From positions 44,634,535 to 44,698,534 of the forward strand of contig CM042092.1 of NCBI GenBank assembly GCA_023512835.1: a stretch of 64,000 nucleotides of DNA, in the 5' to 3' direction. The notes beneath the pieces were generated by a model. The model was not told the origin of the DNA. It was given only the letters and a program-made list of their open reading frames with translations, and did no database searches. Of the stretch, positions 54,878 to 64,000 are shown one piece after another (within the stretch, counting starts at the first letter, position 1; every line of letters starts with the position of its first letter). The position numbers and the translations under genes are program-made. This stretch comes from Taxillus chinensis (lineage: Eukaryota; Streptophyta; Magnoliopsida; Santalales; Loranthaceae).

Positions 54878-56320
54878 TGTTGGTCCCTGGGAGCCTAGAG
54901 GGGGTTGAATAGGCTCTTATCGAAAACTCTTCGCTCGTCTCCTGGCACAACACTTATCCTGGTGAAACAATAAAATCAGTGCGAAAGGTAACCAAATAGT
55001 GGAAGTATTTTGTTTTATTATCAACTTATAAATACAACAAAATAGGAGCAGATTAAAGCTTGTAAAACTTTTCGATCTCCTGTAAAACTCTCTAGCACTC
55101 TATTTTACAATTACTCACACTCTAGCTAATTTGATCTCTATGAGCTCATGTACATGTACATGTTTTTTCTCTATATGCTATATCACTTACGTGCACATTC
55201 CAAGCTTACATAAAAATATACAAGTGTTAATATATATCCATCCAACAAAAATATCTTTGGAACTTGTTCTTCGGAGCAATGTGTAGCATTGATTGTTCCT
55301 CGGAAATCTCTCTGCCTTGATTGTTGCGGATGTGGAGCTCAAGATCTTGGGTCTGAGAAACATAAGTGTCTTTGCAAGTTTCCAAGTGTTGTTAAAGTAA
55401 TGTCCACATATCCACGTGATCCACGTGTAAAATGCTTTAGGTTCTCAACGAGTTTGTCTTACATCGGGACACGGCGAGTTGACTACTTTGACCGTGAAGA
55501 TGATAAGTTGAAGTAGTGTCTTGTTAATCCGTCATAAAGTTCTTTCCTCCATGTTAATGAAGCTCGGATCCTTACTTCGTGTCGGTAATTGCTTACTCCG
55601 TGTTAGTTTGATACCGTAATCCTTATTCTATGTCGCGCTTCCTTACACCGTATGAATGAGAAGTCTAGAGAGCTTACTCCGTATCGGCGCTTCCTTACTC
55701 CACATGAGTTCCTTACTCCGCATGGGTTGAAAGGACTAGATGGCTTACTCCGTATTAGCGCATCCTTACTCCGCATAAGTAAAAGGTTCGGATTCCTTAT
55801 TCTCGCATCTATTTTCCATACTCCATGCGAATAAAGGACTTGGGTCCTTATTCCACACAAGTCGTTCCTTACTCCGCATGTATGAAAGACTCAGATTCCT
55901 TACTCCATGTCTTCTTATCCTTAGTCTGCTTGATTGGAAGACTTAGCTTTTTATTCTGCTGAGGACTTTCTCTTACTCCATGCGAGATGTAGACTAGGAT
56001 TCTTATTCAAGATCTATTTGACTTAGTCTGTTTAAACTTTAAGACGCGGAATCCTTAGTCCGTAGCTTTAAGTGTTTAGTCCGCCCAAATGATCCTTATT
56101 CCGTGTGAAGTGTAGACTTGGTTATTTACCAAGTGTTTGACGGCACTCACGTTTGTCCAGATCAGGATTATGTATCATGTCCTTTACTTTGCTCTCACGA
56201 GTGAAGGTCCAGATTAAGATCATATCTCCCTGCAACAACTTAAGAATAAACATGCAATGTCTCAAATCAAATTACATAGGGTTTTATCCACATCATCCAA
56301 ATTCTGGGTTTGATCTAACA
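54878..56320 (-). repeat. Solo LTR F of a copia-type element
   Basis: 1443 bases, TG...CA, read on the minus strand as TGTTAGATCAAACCC to AGGGACCAACA, with the copia-like U5 end CCTATTCAACCCCCTCTAGG. Both flanks are D's RT and the frame resumes on either side, so no internal region is present. Flanks ATTAT (54873-54877) and ATAGT (56321-56325) look like a decayed 5-bp target duplication. The interior (55540-56120) is dominated by degenerate CCTTACTCCG repeats. Confidence 0.8.
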
Positions 56321-57244
56321 ATAGTCAATTCCTTCTTCTTGTTTGTATCCTTTTGCAACCAGTTTGGCCTTGTTTCGATCACAACACCAACAGCATCAAG
56401 CTTGTTCCTGAAGATCTCTTTCACTCCAATAACTTGCTGTGATCTAGGCCTGTTGACCAACTCCCATACCTTTTGTCTCTTGAACTGATTTAGTTCTTCT
56501 TGTATAGCATCAATCCAATAGTGATCCTGAACTACATCATCCACTCGATTTAGGCTCCACTTGTGATAAGAAACACATATAAAGATTCTCATGAAGTGTG
56601 GCAACTCTTGTTTTGACTCGTGCGTAGGATCTCCTATTATCGGTTCGGAAGGGTCATCCTTTAACCTTCTCCTTGCCTTTGGCAGGTCTTCTCTTTCTTC
56701 ATGATGGATGCCCAATTACTCTATGTCAAGTTCTTGGGCTGAACAGGTTGAATCCCGAGTTCATGATCTTTTGCTGATTTTTGACTTTGTTCTGCAAAGA
56801 ACGGTTCAGCTCTTTGTTTTTCAGGTTCAGGTACATCTTCCATTGGTTTTGTTGTTGGATTGTCTGTGTCTTGGTCTTCTACTATGATAGTGTCCTGCAC
56901 TTCATTTACATTTTGGTCTCCTCTCTCGCATACCATGGTTAGTCTCATCAAAAGAAACATGAATAGACTCTTCAACAGGTTTTGGTCCTTCTATTAAACA
57001 CACGATAAGCTTTGTTATTCATGGAATATCCAACAAGATATCCATCTTCGACTTGGCATCAAACTTATTCAAGTAATCCTTGCCATTGTTCGGAATATAG
57101 CAAGTACACTCGAAGATCCTTAGGTGACCAATGTTTGGCCTCCTTCCCTTCCCAGATTCATAGGGTGTTTTCATGGCTCGTTTTTTAATTAGAGTTCTAT
57201 TTTCTACATAACAAGCGGTGGCAACGACTTCAGCCCATAGGGAT
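56321..57244 (-). pseudogene. D integrase C-part and reverse transcriptase N-part
   Basis: Integrase core end (57244 to about 57050) reads LWAEVVATACYVENRTLIKKRAMKTPYE and HLRIFECTCYIPNNGKDYLNKFDAKS; then HVSFDETNH, an acidic linker (56721-56975, QDTIIVEDQDTDNPTTKPMED), and the RT start DHYWIDAIQEELNQFKRQKVWELVNRP, VIGVKEIFRNKLDAVGVV, LVAKGYKQEEGIDY up to the F insertion. Upstream integrase, protease and gag are absent because element E begins at 57245. Confidence 0.85.
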
Positions 57245-59231
57245 TGTAGGTCCCAAAGTGAGTCTAGAGGGGGGGGGGGGGGGGTGAATAGACTTTCTTC
57301 GTGCGCGGAAGCTAGGACTGTTCATTGGTTTATACTACTTCTATGGATAACTATGATGGAAGTATTTATGGAGAAGATGACGAGTAGTAATTTGAGTGAT
57401 AATGTGAGGAATAATGAACTATCGGACAAATCGAGATGGGAGTAAATGCTCTTTGCTAAATAGATCTCAAATGTAACAGGAATGAACTATGATAGTTTGG
57501 ATTATGGGAAATAACACAAAGATGAGACTCGATGATAGTCTTGGATCTTTGATGAACAAGAGTTTTTGATTAATCAACAGATTTGTTCTTGATCTTGGTT
57601 CAACTCGGCGCACAACACTTGGAAGTTCTTTTTTCTCTCTTTCTAGCATTGGAACTCTCTCATGAATTCTACAAAAGATCTCTTTCTTAATGTGTGTAAG
57701 AATCCTTTTTCTTGTATTTTGTGTATTCCACGCTTTCGAGAGAAAGAGACTAACTCTTCTCTTTGACGTTTAGTGTGAGAGAGATATATATTTTAAGTTT
57801 AGATTGTTGTGCACCTAGTTGTCCATCCGACAGACCGACTTCCCGCCACCGGATATGCGGGATGTCGGGGGATGGGTTGATCCGCTCCGATTTGCAAATC
57901 TGTTGCCCATGTTGCGCGATTGCATTCCCGTACTTGCGGAGTCGATCTTGGCCATTCATCGGTGGAAAGTGGTTGATCGCAATTAATGCGGCATTAATTG
58001 CACTCCACCTGCTCGAGACGGTGCAGGCTTACTATACAAACCTTAGTTGAAGATATCACTAAGTGAATATGCTTAGGGTTTTAAGTATGCCTTGAAGGTG
58101 GGTGCCTCGTAGGTTTGATGACTTGAAGGTTTCAGTTGGACCCTGTTGAGGTTGCGGACGTTTACTTCAGGCTTTACAGTGTTGATATCTGCGAGTCTAC
58201 GACTCATATATCTTCGAGTCTCCGAGGCTTGAGTTCGAGTTAGATTAAGTCTGTTGTGTCACTCTATTAACCGTAAGTCTGCGATCTGCGAGTCTACGAC
58301 TCTATGAGTTTGCGACTATCCTAATGGCTCTTAGAGTGATTTCTTCAAAGTGCACCTAATCTTGCCGTGGATACGGTTACAAGTCTACGACCCTAGCTCT
58401 GCGGGTCTACGACCTTTGGGTTTCTCGGCTTATTTACTTGACTAAGAGGCTCTTTGATTCTGCGAGTCTTCGACCTTGAAAATCTTCGACTCTACGAATC
58501 TTAGACTTTACATTTCTTCCTTAGCCTTTTGCATTTACTCATGTACCGAGTTTCCGTATTCTATGAGTCTTCGACTCTACGGCGACGACCCTTCAACTAT
58601 AACGCTCGGCCTTCCGGATCTTCGAGTCCGTGACATTTGACAATTTATTTAGATTAATAGTATCTATTTCAATGACCCTTGAGTCTACGACTCTATGGCC
58701 CTTGAGTTACGATTACACTTGTGTTTGCCATCATTATTGCTTCGACTCTTCGACCTTTGACCTACAAGTCTGCGAGTCCTATTGACTAAACAGCTTTTTA
58801 AGGCTTCAACTCTACGACCCTTGAGTCTACGAGTCTAGCAGCACTTTAAGTTCGTTAAGTGATTTAGGCACTCTTAGGGACTCTACATTTCTATGGGCTT
58901 CGAGTCTTCATGTCATTTAAAGTTGGTTACTATTCTTTAGAATTCTTTGACTTTACGAGTCTTTGAATTTATTTACGCTTGCAAGTAACTCTCTTTTTTT
59001 CGCACTTCGACTCTACGACGTTCGACCCTGGATCTACGAGTCGCAATGTGTTCTGTTACCAATATGCTTCGAGTCTCTAGACCCTACGAGTCTACGAGCC
59101 TCTTGCCAATATGTCCTGTGACAGTTTTACTTCTACGAACTACGATTCTTCAACCCTACGACCTTCGAATCTTCGAGTCTCTAGACTTAGATTGTATTTT
59201 GGTAGCTTCATCAAATCCTATATTTCCAACA
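57245..59231 (-). repeat. E 3' LTR (1987 bp)
   Basis: Read on the minus strand it starts TGTTGGAAATATAGG and ends GGGACCTACA. A run of 16 G residues lies at 57269-57284 (C-run in the LTR sense). From about 58140 to 59200 it is full of CGAGTCTACGACTC/CTTCGACTCTACGA words in no strict period. Confidence 0.75.
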
Positions 59232-59244
59232 ATCTCCCCCTATT
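59232..59244 (-). other. E polypurine tract
   Basis: AATAGGGGGAGAT immediately upstream of the LTR start TGTTGG, the common copia form. Confidence 0.75.
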
Positions 59245-59744
59245 TAATGTAAGTTGACAACTGGTGAAAACATGAAGTCTAAGACTACGAGTTTGATGGG
59301 TAGTTTTAAGTTAACAAAAAATATCTTTGCATATGAAATTTTTTTGAGGAGATAAAAATTACGAAAATGCACACTCCTCTCCCCCGTAGGCATGAAGCTT
59401 CATTAGCCGACTCTGTCAAAGATAACTCCCCCTATGACCTTGCTCCCCCAAAGATATACTCCCCCTTTATGGGGTGAGGAACAAGCACCAAAACACAAAT
59501 CACATGGGAGAAATGCAATAAAACACAGAATAGCAAGCAGCAGAGCAAAGATATACACAAAAAGTAACTAAGATAAAGTAAGTACACGAAAGAGGAAAGA
59601 AGAAGAAAAGTGTACAATTAAATAAAGTACAAGACAGTTAGGGTTTAAAGTTAGAATATTTTACACTTTGAGTAAACAGAAAACAAGTGGCTCGCTCATG
59701 TAGGAGTTGAGCGGTAGTCGGATGTAATGAGGCGGCTCAACCGC
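59245..59744 (-). other. E 3' untranslated region
   Basis: No supported ORF. AT-rich with several CTCCCCCT/AGGGGGAG blocks (near 59430, 59445 and 59460), which look like repeated polypurine tracts upstream of the LTR-adjacent one. Confidence 0.5.
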
Positions 59745-60765
59745 TCACACGATCAAATTCAGGTACAAGGGCAGGAAAGCCATTTGTGGTCGGGATGCAA
59801 ATATAGTGGCATACATAGAAACCACGACTATGAGCATCATCCTGAGCAGAACGCCTTGCTTGACTCGAGTAATCTCCATCGGTTTTGAAAGATGATAGCC
59901 ACCACACCCATGCGAGTATCCCCGCATGACACGCGTGAGAGTGCGATTGAATTCACGGAGTTGTTCTTGCCGATGGAGTAGTAGAGTAGTAGGCTTGGAG
60001 TCAAAGATGACGATCCTATGGTTCTTGAAATCGATATCGAGAAGAAACCGGTGTGGGGATGTTGACAGGTAGGGGATGAGCACATGGTCGACCTTATTCC
60101 ATGGACGGAAGGAGTTCTCATATCTCGCAACCCTGGATAAACTTGATTATTGAGGCATCATCAATGAGCTAAGACTGCATAATAGGAAAACGAGCTCCGC
60201 ACAGGTATCTCGTCGGATATGGAGAGGAAGCTTCTCCAGGATAAGACTTTTGGGCAAAGATGAACCGTGTCATCTCAATATTATCCATTCCTTCACCATC
60301 GTGTAGTAAACGACATAGGTCAGGTCCAGTGAAGAATGCTTCGTAGCCACATGTCCCCAGCAACATAACTATTGAAAGCAACAAGTTCGCTAGGGTGGCC
60401 TCTGTAGTGACGGTGCGCGTTGGTGCCATTGTTGCAGTGGTAGAGGTAGCGGGCTGGTTTAGTGGGTGAAGCCTGGCATGGAGTACTAAACCGGACTTGG
60501 ATGGGTTGTGGAGGGACCAGGCCGAGTAGAAGATGAGGTTTGGCCTAGAGCAAGTAGGATGCTTCTTCATGCGTGTAATGGGCACATCATCATCGGAATC
60601 TATGAGGATAGTGGTTCGTGTGCACGCTTTTGCCCATGGGACTAAGTGGCCGTCGGTGGAGGTGGTGAATAACTTGGAGTAGGCTCGTTGTTTGTGTAGG
60701 ATCTTCAACTGGTTCAAGTCTAGGCCTGTCTGTGGGCAACTTGTGTGGGTCTTTAACGGTTAGAG
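59745..60765 (-). pseudogene. E 3' ORF with Ulp1-like protease domain
   Basis: Minus strand. The upstream part (60169-60717, QLKILHKQRAYSKLFTTS..., IDSDDDVPITRMKKHP) is not recognised. The downstream part matches the Ulp1/C48 core: SFRPWNKVDHVLIPYLS, the catalytic His in SPHRFLLDIDF, the catalytic Asp in HRIVIFDSKP, then after a frameshift QDDAHSRGFYVCHYI where the family has a Cys-Gly; here the Cys position reads Arg, so it should be inactive. Family members remove ubiquitin-like tags. The sequence is not a copy of the Athila Ulp1 domain (different residues around every motif). It lies just before the PPT of E, in the extra-ORF position of a retroelement. A host gene fragment is a less likely alternative. 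Confidence 0.6.
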
Positions 60766-61193
60766 TGTAAGGACCCGTACCTTGAGTTAGTCGGTTTGCC
60801 TCCTGAGTAGAGTTTTTCTAGATTTTGACCTAGTAAATGGACTCCAATGAATTCACGTGCAAAAGGAAAGATGCTTAGAATGATGTGCTCTATCTACCAC
60901 GAAGTTTCAGGCCAAATGGACATGTATGTGAGGTGCACGTGATATGGGTCCAATTCACGTGCAAGAGTAATTGTCTTCCAAATGATGCAAGGAGGCTAGG
61001 GGTGAAGTTTGAGAGCATTTGGAGTCCATATGGAGGTGCACGTGAATTGGGAATTCACGTGCAAATTGGCGTGCAGCCATATTTTTGCATGGTTCCCTTG
61101 GTTTTGTCATTCTAAGGAACTTTCTCCAAAGGACCATGTTGAAATTCCGAGTATTTTGGCCTATATGGGTACGGGAAGGTGGTAACTTGTGTA

Positions 61194-61252
61194 ATCAAAA
61201 CTACGTCGTTTTGATCCTGGGATTCACTTAATTAAAACTACGTCGTTTTGAT
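61194..61252. promoter_or_regulatory. Two inverted repeats with ACGTC core in the B2 LTR
   Basis: ATCAAAAC and GTTTTGAT arms flank TACGTC at 61194-61215; a second, slightly altered copy lies at 61231-61252. They are 12-60 bases upstream of the TATA box. They resemble the Athila LTR palindrome at 10439-10460. Confidence 0.6.
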
Positions 61253-61262
61253 GTTGTGTTGT

Positions 61263-61272
61263 CTATATAAGG
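61263..61272 (+). promoter_or_regulatory. TATA box of the B2 LTR
   Basis: TCTATATAAGG context, about 500 bases into the LTR. Confidence 0.6.
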
Positions 61273-61851
61273 AGGAGGAGTCCCCCCTGTTTTAGGTTTA
61301 GGGTTTGTTGCTTCACCAGCCGTCGCAGAGAGAGAGAGAGAGGGAAGGAGAGCTCCTGGTTCTGCCGCCGGGCGTCTTGCGTGGGTGGTCGGTGCTTCGT
61401 GGGTGGACGGCGTTCGGCTTGGGATCGGACCGTTCGTTGTGTTGTTGCGTTTTCCTTGAGGTAGGGGTTCTGTTCTTCCTAAGTCCTTCTCTGTCCTAGG
61501 GTTCCAGGGCGATTTCTGGTTATAACTATTATATATAAATATGTAATCCATATAGGTGTGATCTCCTATATGGATGTTGGCCTTCAATGGCATGTTGGTG
61601 TGATTCGTGGATTACATGCTATGTGTTCGATGAAATGCCTGTGTGAATATAGCTGTGTGTATATGCCCATTACGTGTTTGATAATATGCCGGTGTGGCTG
61701 GACTTGTGATTTAGTGTATGTATGTATCTTTGGGTGTGTGTTCTGTTGCCTGAATGGTTGGGTTTGTGCACTTGTGAGCGGGTGCACACCAAGTGTTTGG
61801 TTTTATGTTTGTGTGACCGTGGTGTAAGTTGTGTGCCTGATTGTGGTATCC

Positions 61852-61982
61852 TGGCCTGAAGAGGCGGTTAAACTACTTTGCCTAAGAGGCGGTTAAACCA
61901 GGTGGCCTGAAGAGGCGGTTAAATCACTTGGCCTGAAGAGGCGGTTAAATAACTTGGCCTGAAGAGGCGGTTAAATCACTTG
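61852..61982 (+). repeat. ~30-bp tandem repeat in the B2 LTR
   Basis: Five copies of GGCCTGAAGAGGCGGTTAAA plus about 10 bases (ACTACTTT, CCAGGT, TCACTT and similar); the second copy is a shortened CCTAAGAGGCGGTTAAA. Confidence 0.85.
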
Positions 61983-62468
61983 TGTTTTGTGTGGTGGATA
62001 ATTGTGACTACTGATGTGGTTTCATATTGTTTTTTGAGATTGTTGTAACACGTCACTACACCTGTGCACATGCATGTAGCCGCTAGGAGCATGGGAAGGG
62101 TTGGGGAGACTTGATCCCTACTGAGCTGTGGTTGCTCACCCCTCCTACTGTGTTTGCTTGTTTTCCAGGGACTTACAGGCGTTAGGTGGATACACCAAGG
62201 TGGAAGACCTTATCCATTTTACTCTCTTCCATTTATGTTGTTTTCTTTTATGGGAACTGATGTAACCCCAGTGGGGATGGGATTGGAAAGAATTCTGTTG
62301 TAATAAACTGGTTTGGATTATTTTTATGAACATTACTTTCTTGAATGTGTTGTGGATGTTTGAAATGTAAAATTCTTGGTTTGTATCCTAACCCCTTTGC
62401 CCTCCGTGTGGGTAAAAGGGGAGTCACGTGCCGGTTTCCTCGGGTTGGAAATCCGGGGCGTGACAACA

Positions 62469-62480
62469 TGGTATCAGAGC
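62469..62480 (+). other. B2 primer binding site
   Basis: TGGTATCAGAGC, complementary to the 3' end of plant initiator tRNA-Met, three bases after the LTR. Confidence 0.9.
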
Positions 62481-62896
62481 ATGGTCTAGTTGGCCTAGGG
62501 TAGTGGGCGGACTTGGTTATCTTGAGTCCTTTGGAGGAGCCTGGAGGGACATGCCTGATCAACATGGTCCTCTTTGAGCCTCCAAGGTGTACTTAGGGTA
62601 GTCCAGTCTTGTGGTAGGATTTGCATGCATTGACATTAGGGCACTAGTTGCATTTGTTGTCATGTGTGAAGGATGTGCATAACATGATTATGTGTGAACC
62701 GTGCAACTCGAATATTCTTGGAATGCTTTGGGTATGACTACAATGTGGACTGTCTTTGTGTGCAATATTGATTGATGCAATGGTTAAAATGTGTGTAATG
62801 CCATGTACGGCTTGACTTGATAATGGGGTAGAGGTAGTCAACTTGTTAGTAGTCAAACGCGTTCGACGTTTGTGCATCTTACTTCATGTAGTAAGA
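62481..62896 (+). other. B2 leader
   Basis: Untranslated region between PBS and gag; no supported ORF. Confidence 0.6.
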
Positions 62897-64000
62897 ATGC
62901 CACCGAGGAGAGTGACACGTGCGTCCGGGGCAGTGGGCGATGAGTCATCTGCCCATGAGGGTCCGGGTGCGGGACCATCCGTTGGAGGGCATGCGTTGTT
63001 ACCGGCACGGCTACAAGAAGGCATCCGGCCGGAGGTACGAGAGCTACGGGAGGGACTCCGGCAGGATGTTCGGGAGGAGGTGCGCCGTGAGATGGCGGCA
63101 CGACAGGTGGTGCCACCACCACCACCACCCGAAGAGAGAGCTGCCTCGTGAGCGTGAGAGTTCGCTGGGTGGTGTACCGACCCGTGCAGAGGATGACGTG
63201 GTGACACGGTTCCGAAAGGAACAACCTCCGCGATTTAAGGGGGGGGAAGATCCCGTGGTAGGCGAGCGGTGGTTGAGGCGGATTGAGCATGTGTTCTCCT
63301 TTCTCCCTGCCCCGGGAGGAGGATAAGGTGCGACCGGCAATTCGGCAAGTGGAGGGGGACGCTTTGGAGTGGTGGGCGAGTGTTGCAGGGGAGCCATGCG
63401 GTGCAACTCATGTTTTGGGAGGAGTTCTTGCAACTCTTCCAAGATGAGTTCTTCCGGAATCGGTGAGATGGCGAGAAGAGGGAAGAATTTGGCGGCTTGA
63501 AGCGAGGATCCAAGACGGTACCTGAGTATGAGCGGGAGTTCCGGAGATTGAGTAGGTTTGCCCTCGAGGCGGTGGTAAGGGAGGACCTGAAGGCCCACAA
63601 GTTCACCTTGGGTCTCAGGCCAGCCCTTAGGGAGAGGGTGGCGATTCTACGCTCGAGGACCTATGCCGAGGCCGTGGAGACGGCCCGTATAGCCGAGAGA
63701 GAACCGGATGATGGGAGGCAAGCCCATCGGGGGCGCCAATTGCAGAGTGGGCCCGATCGAGATGCAGGGTCCAAGAGGCTCAAGACGGAGGAGAGGGATA
63801 GCAGTTCTTTTCGCGGTCGGGGTCGGACATCCGTGAACCCTGGGAGGTTCACCTTTGGCGGCGGAAGACGGGGTGGTCCATCCTGGGAGTCTACCGAGCA
63901 GATGCCACCGCCTGTGGAGAGCAGGGTCACTTCAAAGGGGAGTGCCCCAAGAAGGACCGGCGATGCAACAACCGTGGACGAGAGGGTCATTTGCGCCGGG
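62897..64000 (+). pseudogene. B2 gag, frameshifted, cut by the window edge
   Basis: Start MPPRRVTRASGAV at 62897. Reads VREEVRREMAARQVVPPPPPPEE, then after a frameshift near 63145 RFRKEQPPRFKGGEDPVVGERWLRRIEHVF, and after further frameshifts near 63320 and 63470 EEFGGLKRGSKTVPEYEREF, SRFALEAVVREDLKAHKFTLGL, YAEAVETARIAERE, and the basic RRGG tail. At 63903-63945 the first zinc knuckle reads C-H-R-C-G-E-Q-G-H-F with one extra C that breaks the frame. A second knuckle at the window end has Arg (CGT) where its second Cys is expected. Capsid/nucleocapsid of a chromovirus. Confidence 0.85.

Larger units (their letters stand above)
57245..60765 (-). mobile_element. Copia-like element E, 3' end only
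   Basis: The 3' LTR, PPT and 3' coding tail of an element on the minus strand, inserted into D's integrase frame at 57245 and cut on the right by the B2 LTR at 60766. The PPT/LTR junction AGGGGGAGATTGTTGG and the U5 end CTATTCACCCCC...TCTAGACTC are typical of copia elements. The expected target duplication next to 57245 is GGGAT; the partner is outside the window. The pol genes are not in the window, so the lineage is inferred from the ends. Confidence 0.65.
60766..62465 (+). repeat. B2 5' LTR (1700 bp)
   Basis: Begins TGTAAGGACCCGTACC and ends GGGGCGTGACA. U3 has five exact CACGTG boxes (60854, 60936, 60956, 61039, 61056) in TTCACGTGCA/TGCACGTGAA context, two ACTACGTCGTTTTGAT inverted repeats, and a TATA box. 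The exact 3' boundary could be 62465 or 62468. The five bases before it are TAGAG. Confidence 0.85.
60766..64000 (+). mobile_element. Tekay-like chromovirus B2, 5' part
   Basis: 5' LTR, PBS and gag, running off the right edge. Gag matches B1 (opposite strand) closely, for example KTVPEYEREF and AHKFTLGL with a PALR stretch, so the two belong to one family. Confidence 0.85.

Noticed and set aside
57763..58050. 95-codon plus-strand ORF
   Set aside because: Inside the E LTR on the opposite strand; no recognisable domain.
59745..60717. Host ULP1/ESD4 gene fragment
   Set aside because: Position directly before the PPT and LTR of E in the same orientation favours a retroelement ORF, although without an intact relative the alternative is not fully excluded.
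61558..61827. Cys-rich 89-codon ORF in the B2 LTR
   Set aside because: GT-rich LTR sequence; TGT/TGC codons arise from composition. No signal or conservation evidence.

Overview
The window reads as plant (flowering-plant) intergenic heterochromatin made almost entirely of old, nested LTR retrotransposons. I found no host gene, tRNA, rRNA or CRISPR array. The plant call rests on the lineages present: Athila, Ogre/Tat and Tekay-like Ty3/gypsy elements, SIRE-like Ty1/copia elements, and a plant hAT-like MITE.

Layout, left to right. (1) 1-22531, minus strand: two Athila-type elements in tandem (A1, truncated by the window edge, and A2). They share one LTR at 9488-10992, giving LTR-internal-LTR-internal. 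Each has gag, protease, RT, RNase H and integrase, then a third ORF that joins a plant-transposon-like domain to a C-terminal Ulp1-like (C48) cysteine protease. (2) 22532-26034, minus strand: a Tekay-like chromovirus (B1), split by the Athila array inside its integrase zinc finger. (3) 26035-35190, plus strand: a 5'-truncated Ogre/Tat element (C1) with a G-patch, RT, two RNase H domains, an intact integrase frame, tandem repeats carrying a hAT-like MITE, and a 3' LTR. (4) 35191-37100, minus strand: the 3' piece of a copia element (D). (5) 37101-53823, plus strand: a full-length Ogre/Tat element (C2) with 5-bp target duplications (AGTAT), inserted in the RNase H region of D. It has two tandem ORF1 copies, gag-protease-G-patch, a short intron, RT, two RNase H domains and integrase. 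(6) 53824-57244, minus strand: the rest of D, interrupted by a copia solo LTR (F, 54878-56320). (7) 57245-60765, minus strand: the 3' LTR, polypurine tract and 3' coding tail of another copia-like element (E) inserted in D's integrase; the tail encodes a second, unrelated Ulp1-like protease. (8) 60766-64000, plus strand: the 5' LTR, primer binding site and gag of a chromovirus (B2) of the same family as B1.

The relative order of events can be partly read. D is older than C2, E and F, which sit inside it. B1 is older than the Athila array inside it. E is probably older than B2, which abuts it. All copies are decayed. C2 has decayed mostly by CAG-to-TAG, CGA-to-TGA and TGG-to-TAG changes in otherwise intact frames. 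The Athila copies are broken mainly by single-base indels.

The points most worth following are: the Ulp1-like protease ORF of the Athila family, which appears to have its own internal G-box/TATA promoter in both copies; a separate Ulp1-like ORF in a copia-like element; the duplicated ORF1 of the Ogre element; an Ogre intron that restores frame exactly in both Ogre copies; and a G-box plus ACGTCG-palindrome plus TATA arrangement shared by LTRs of unrelated lineages.
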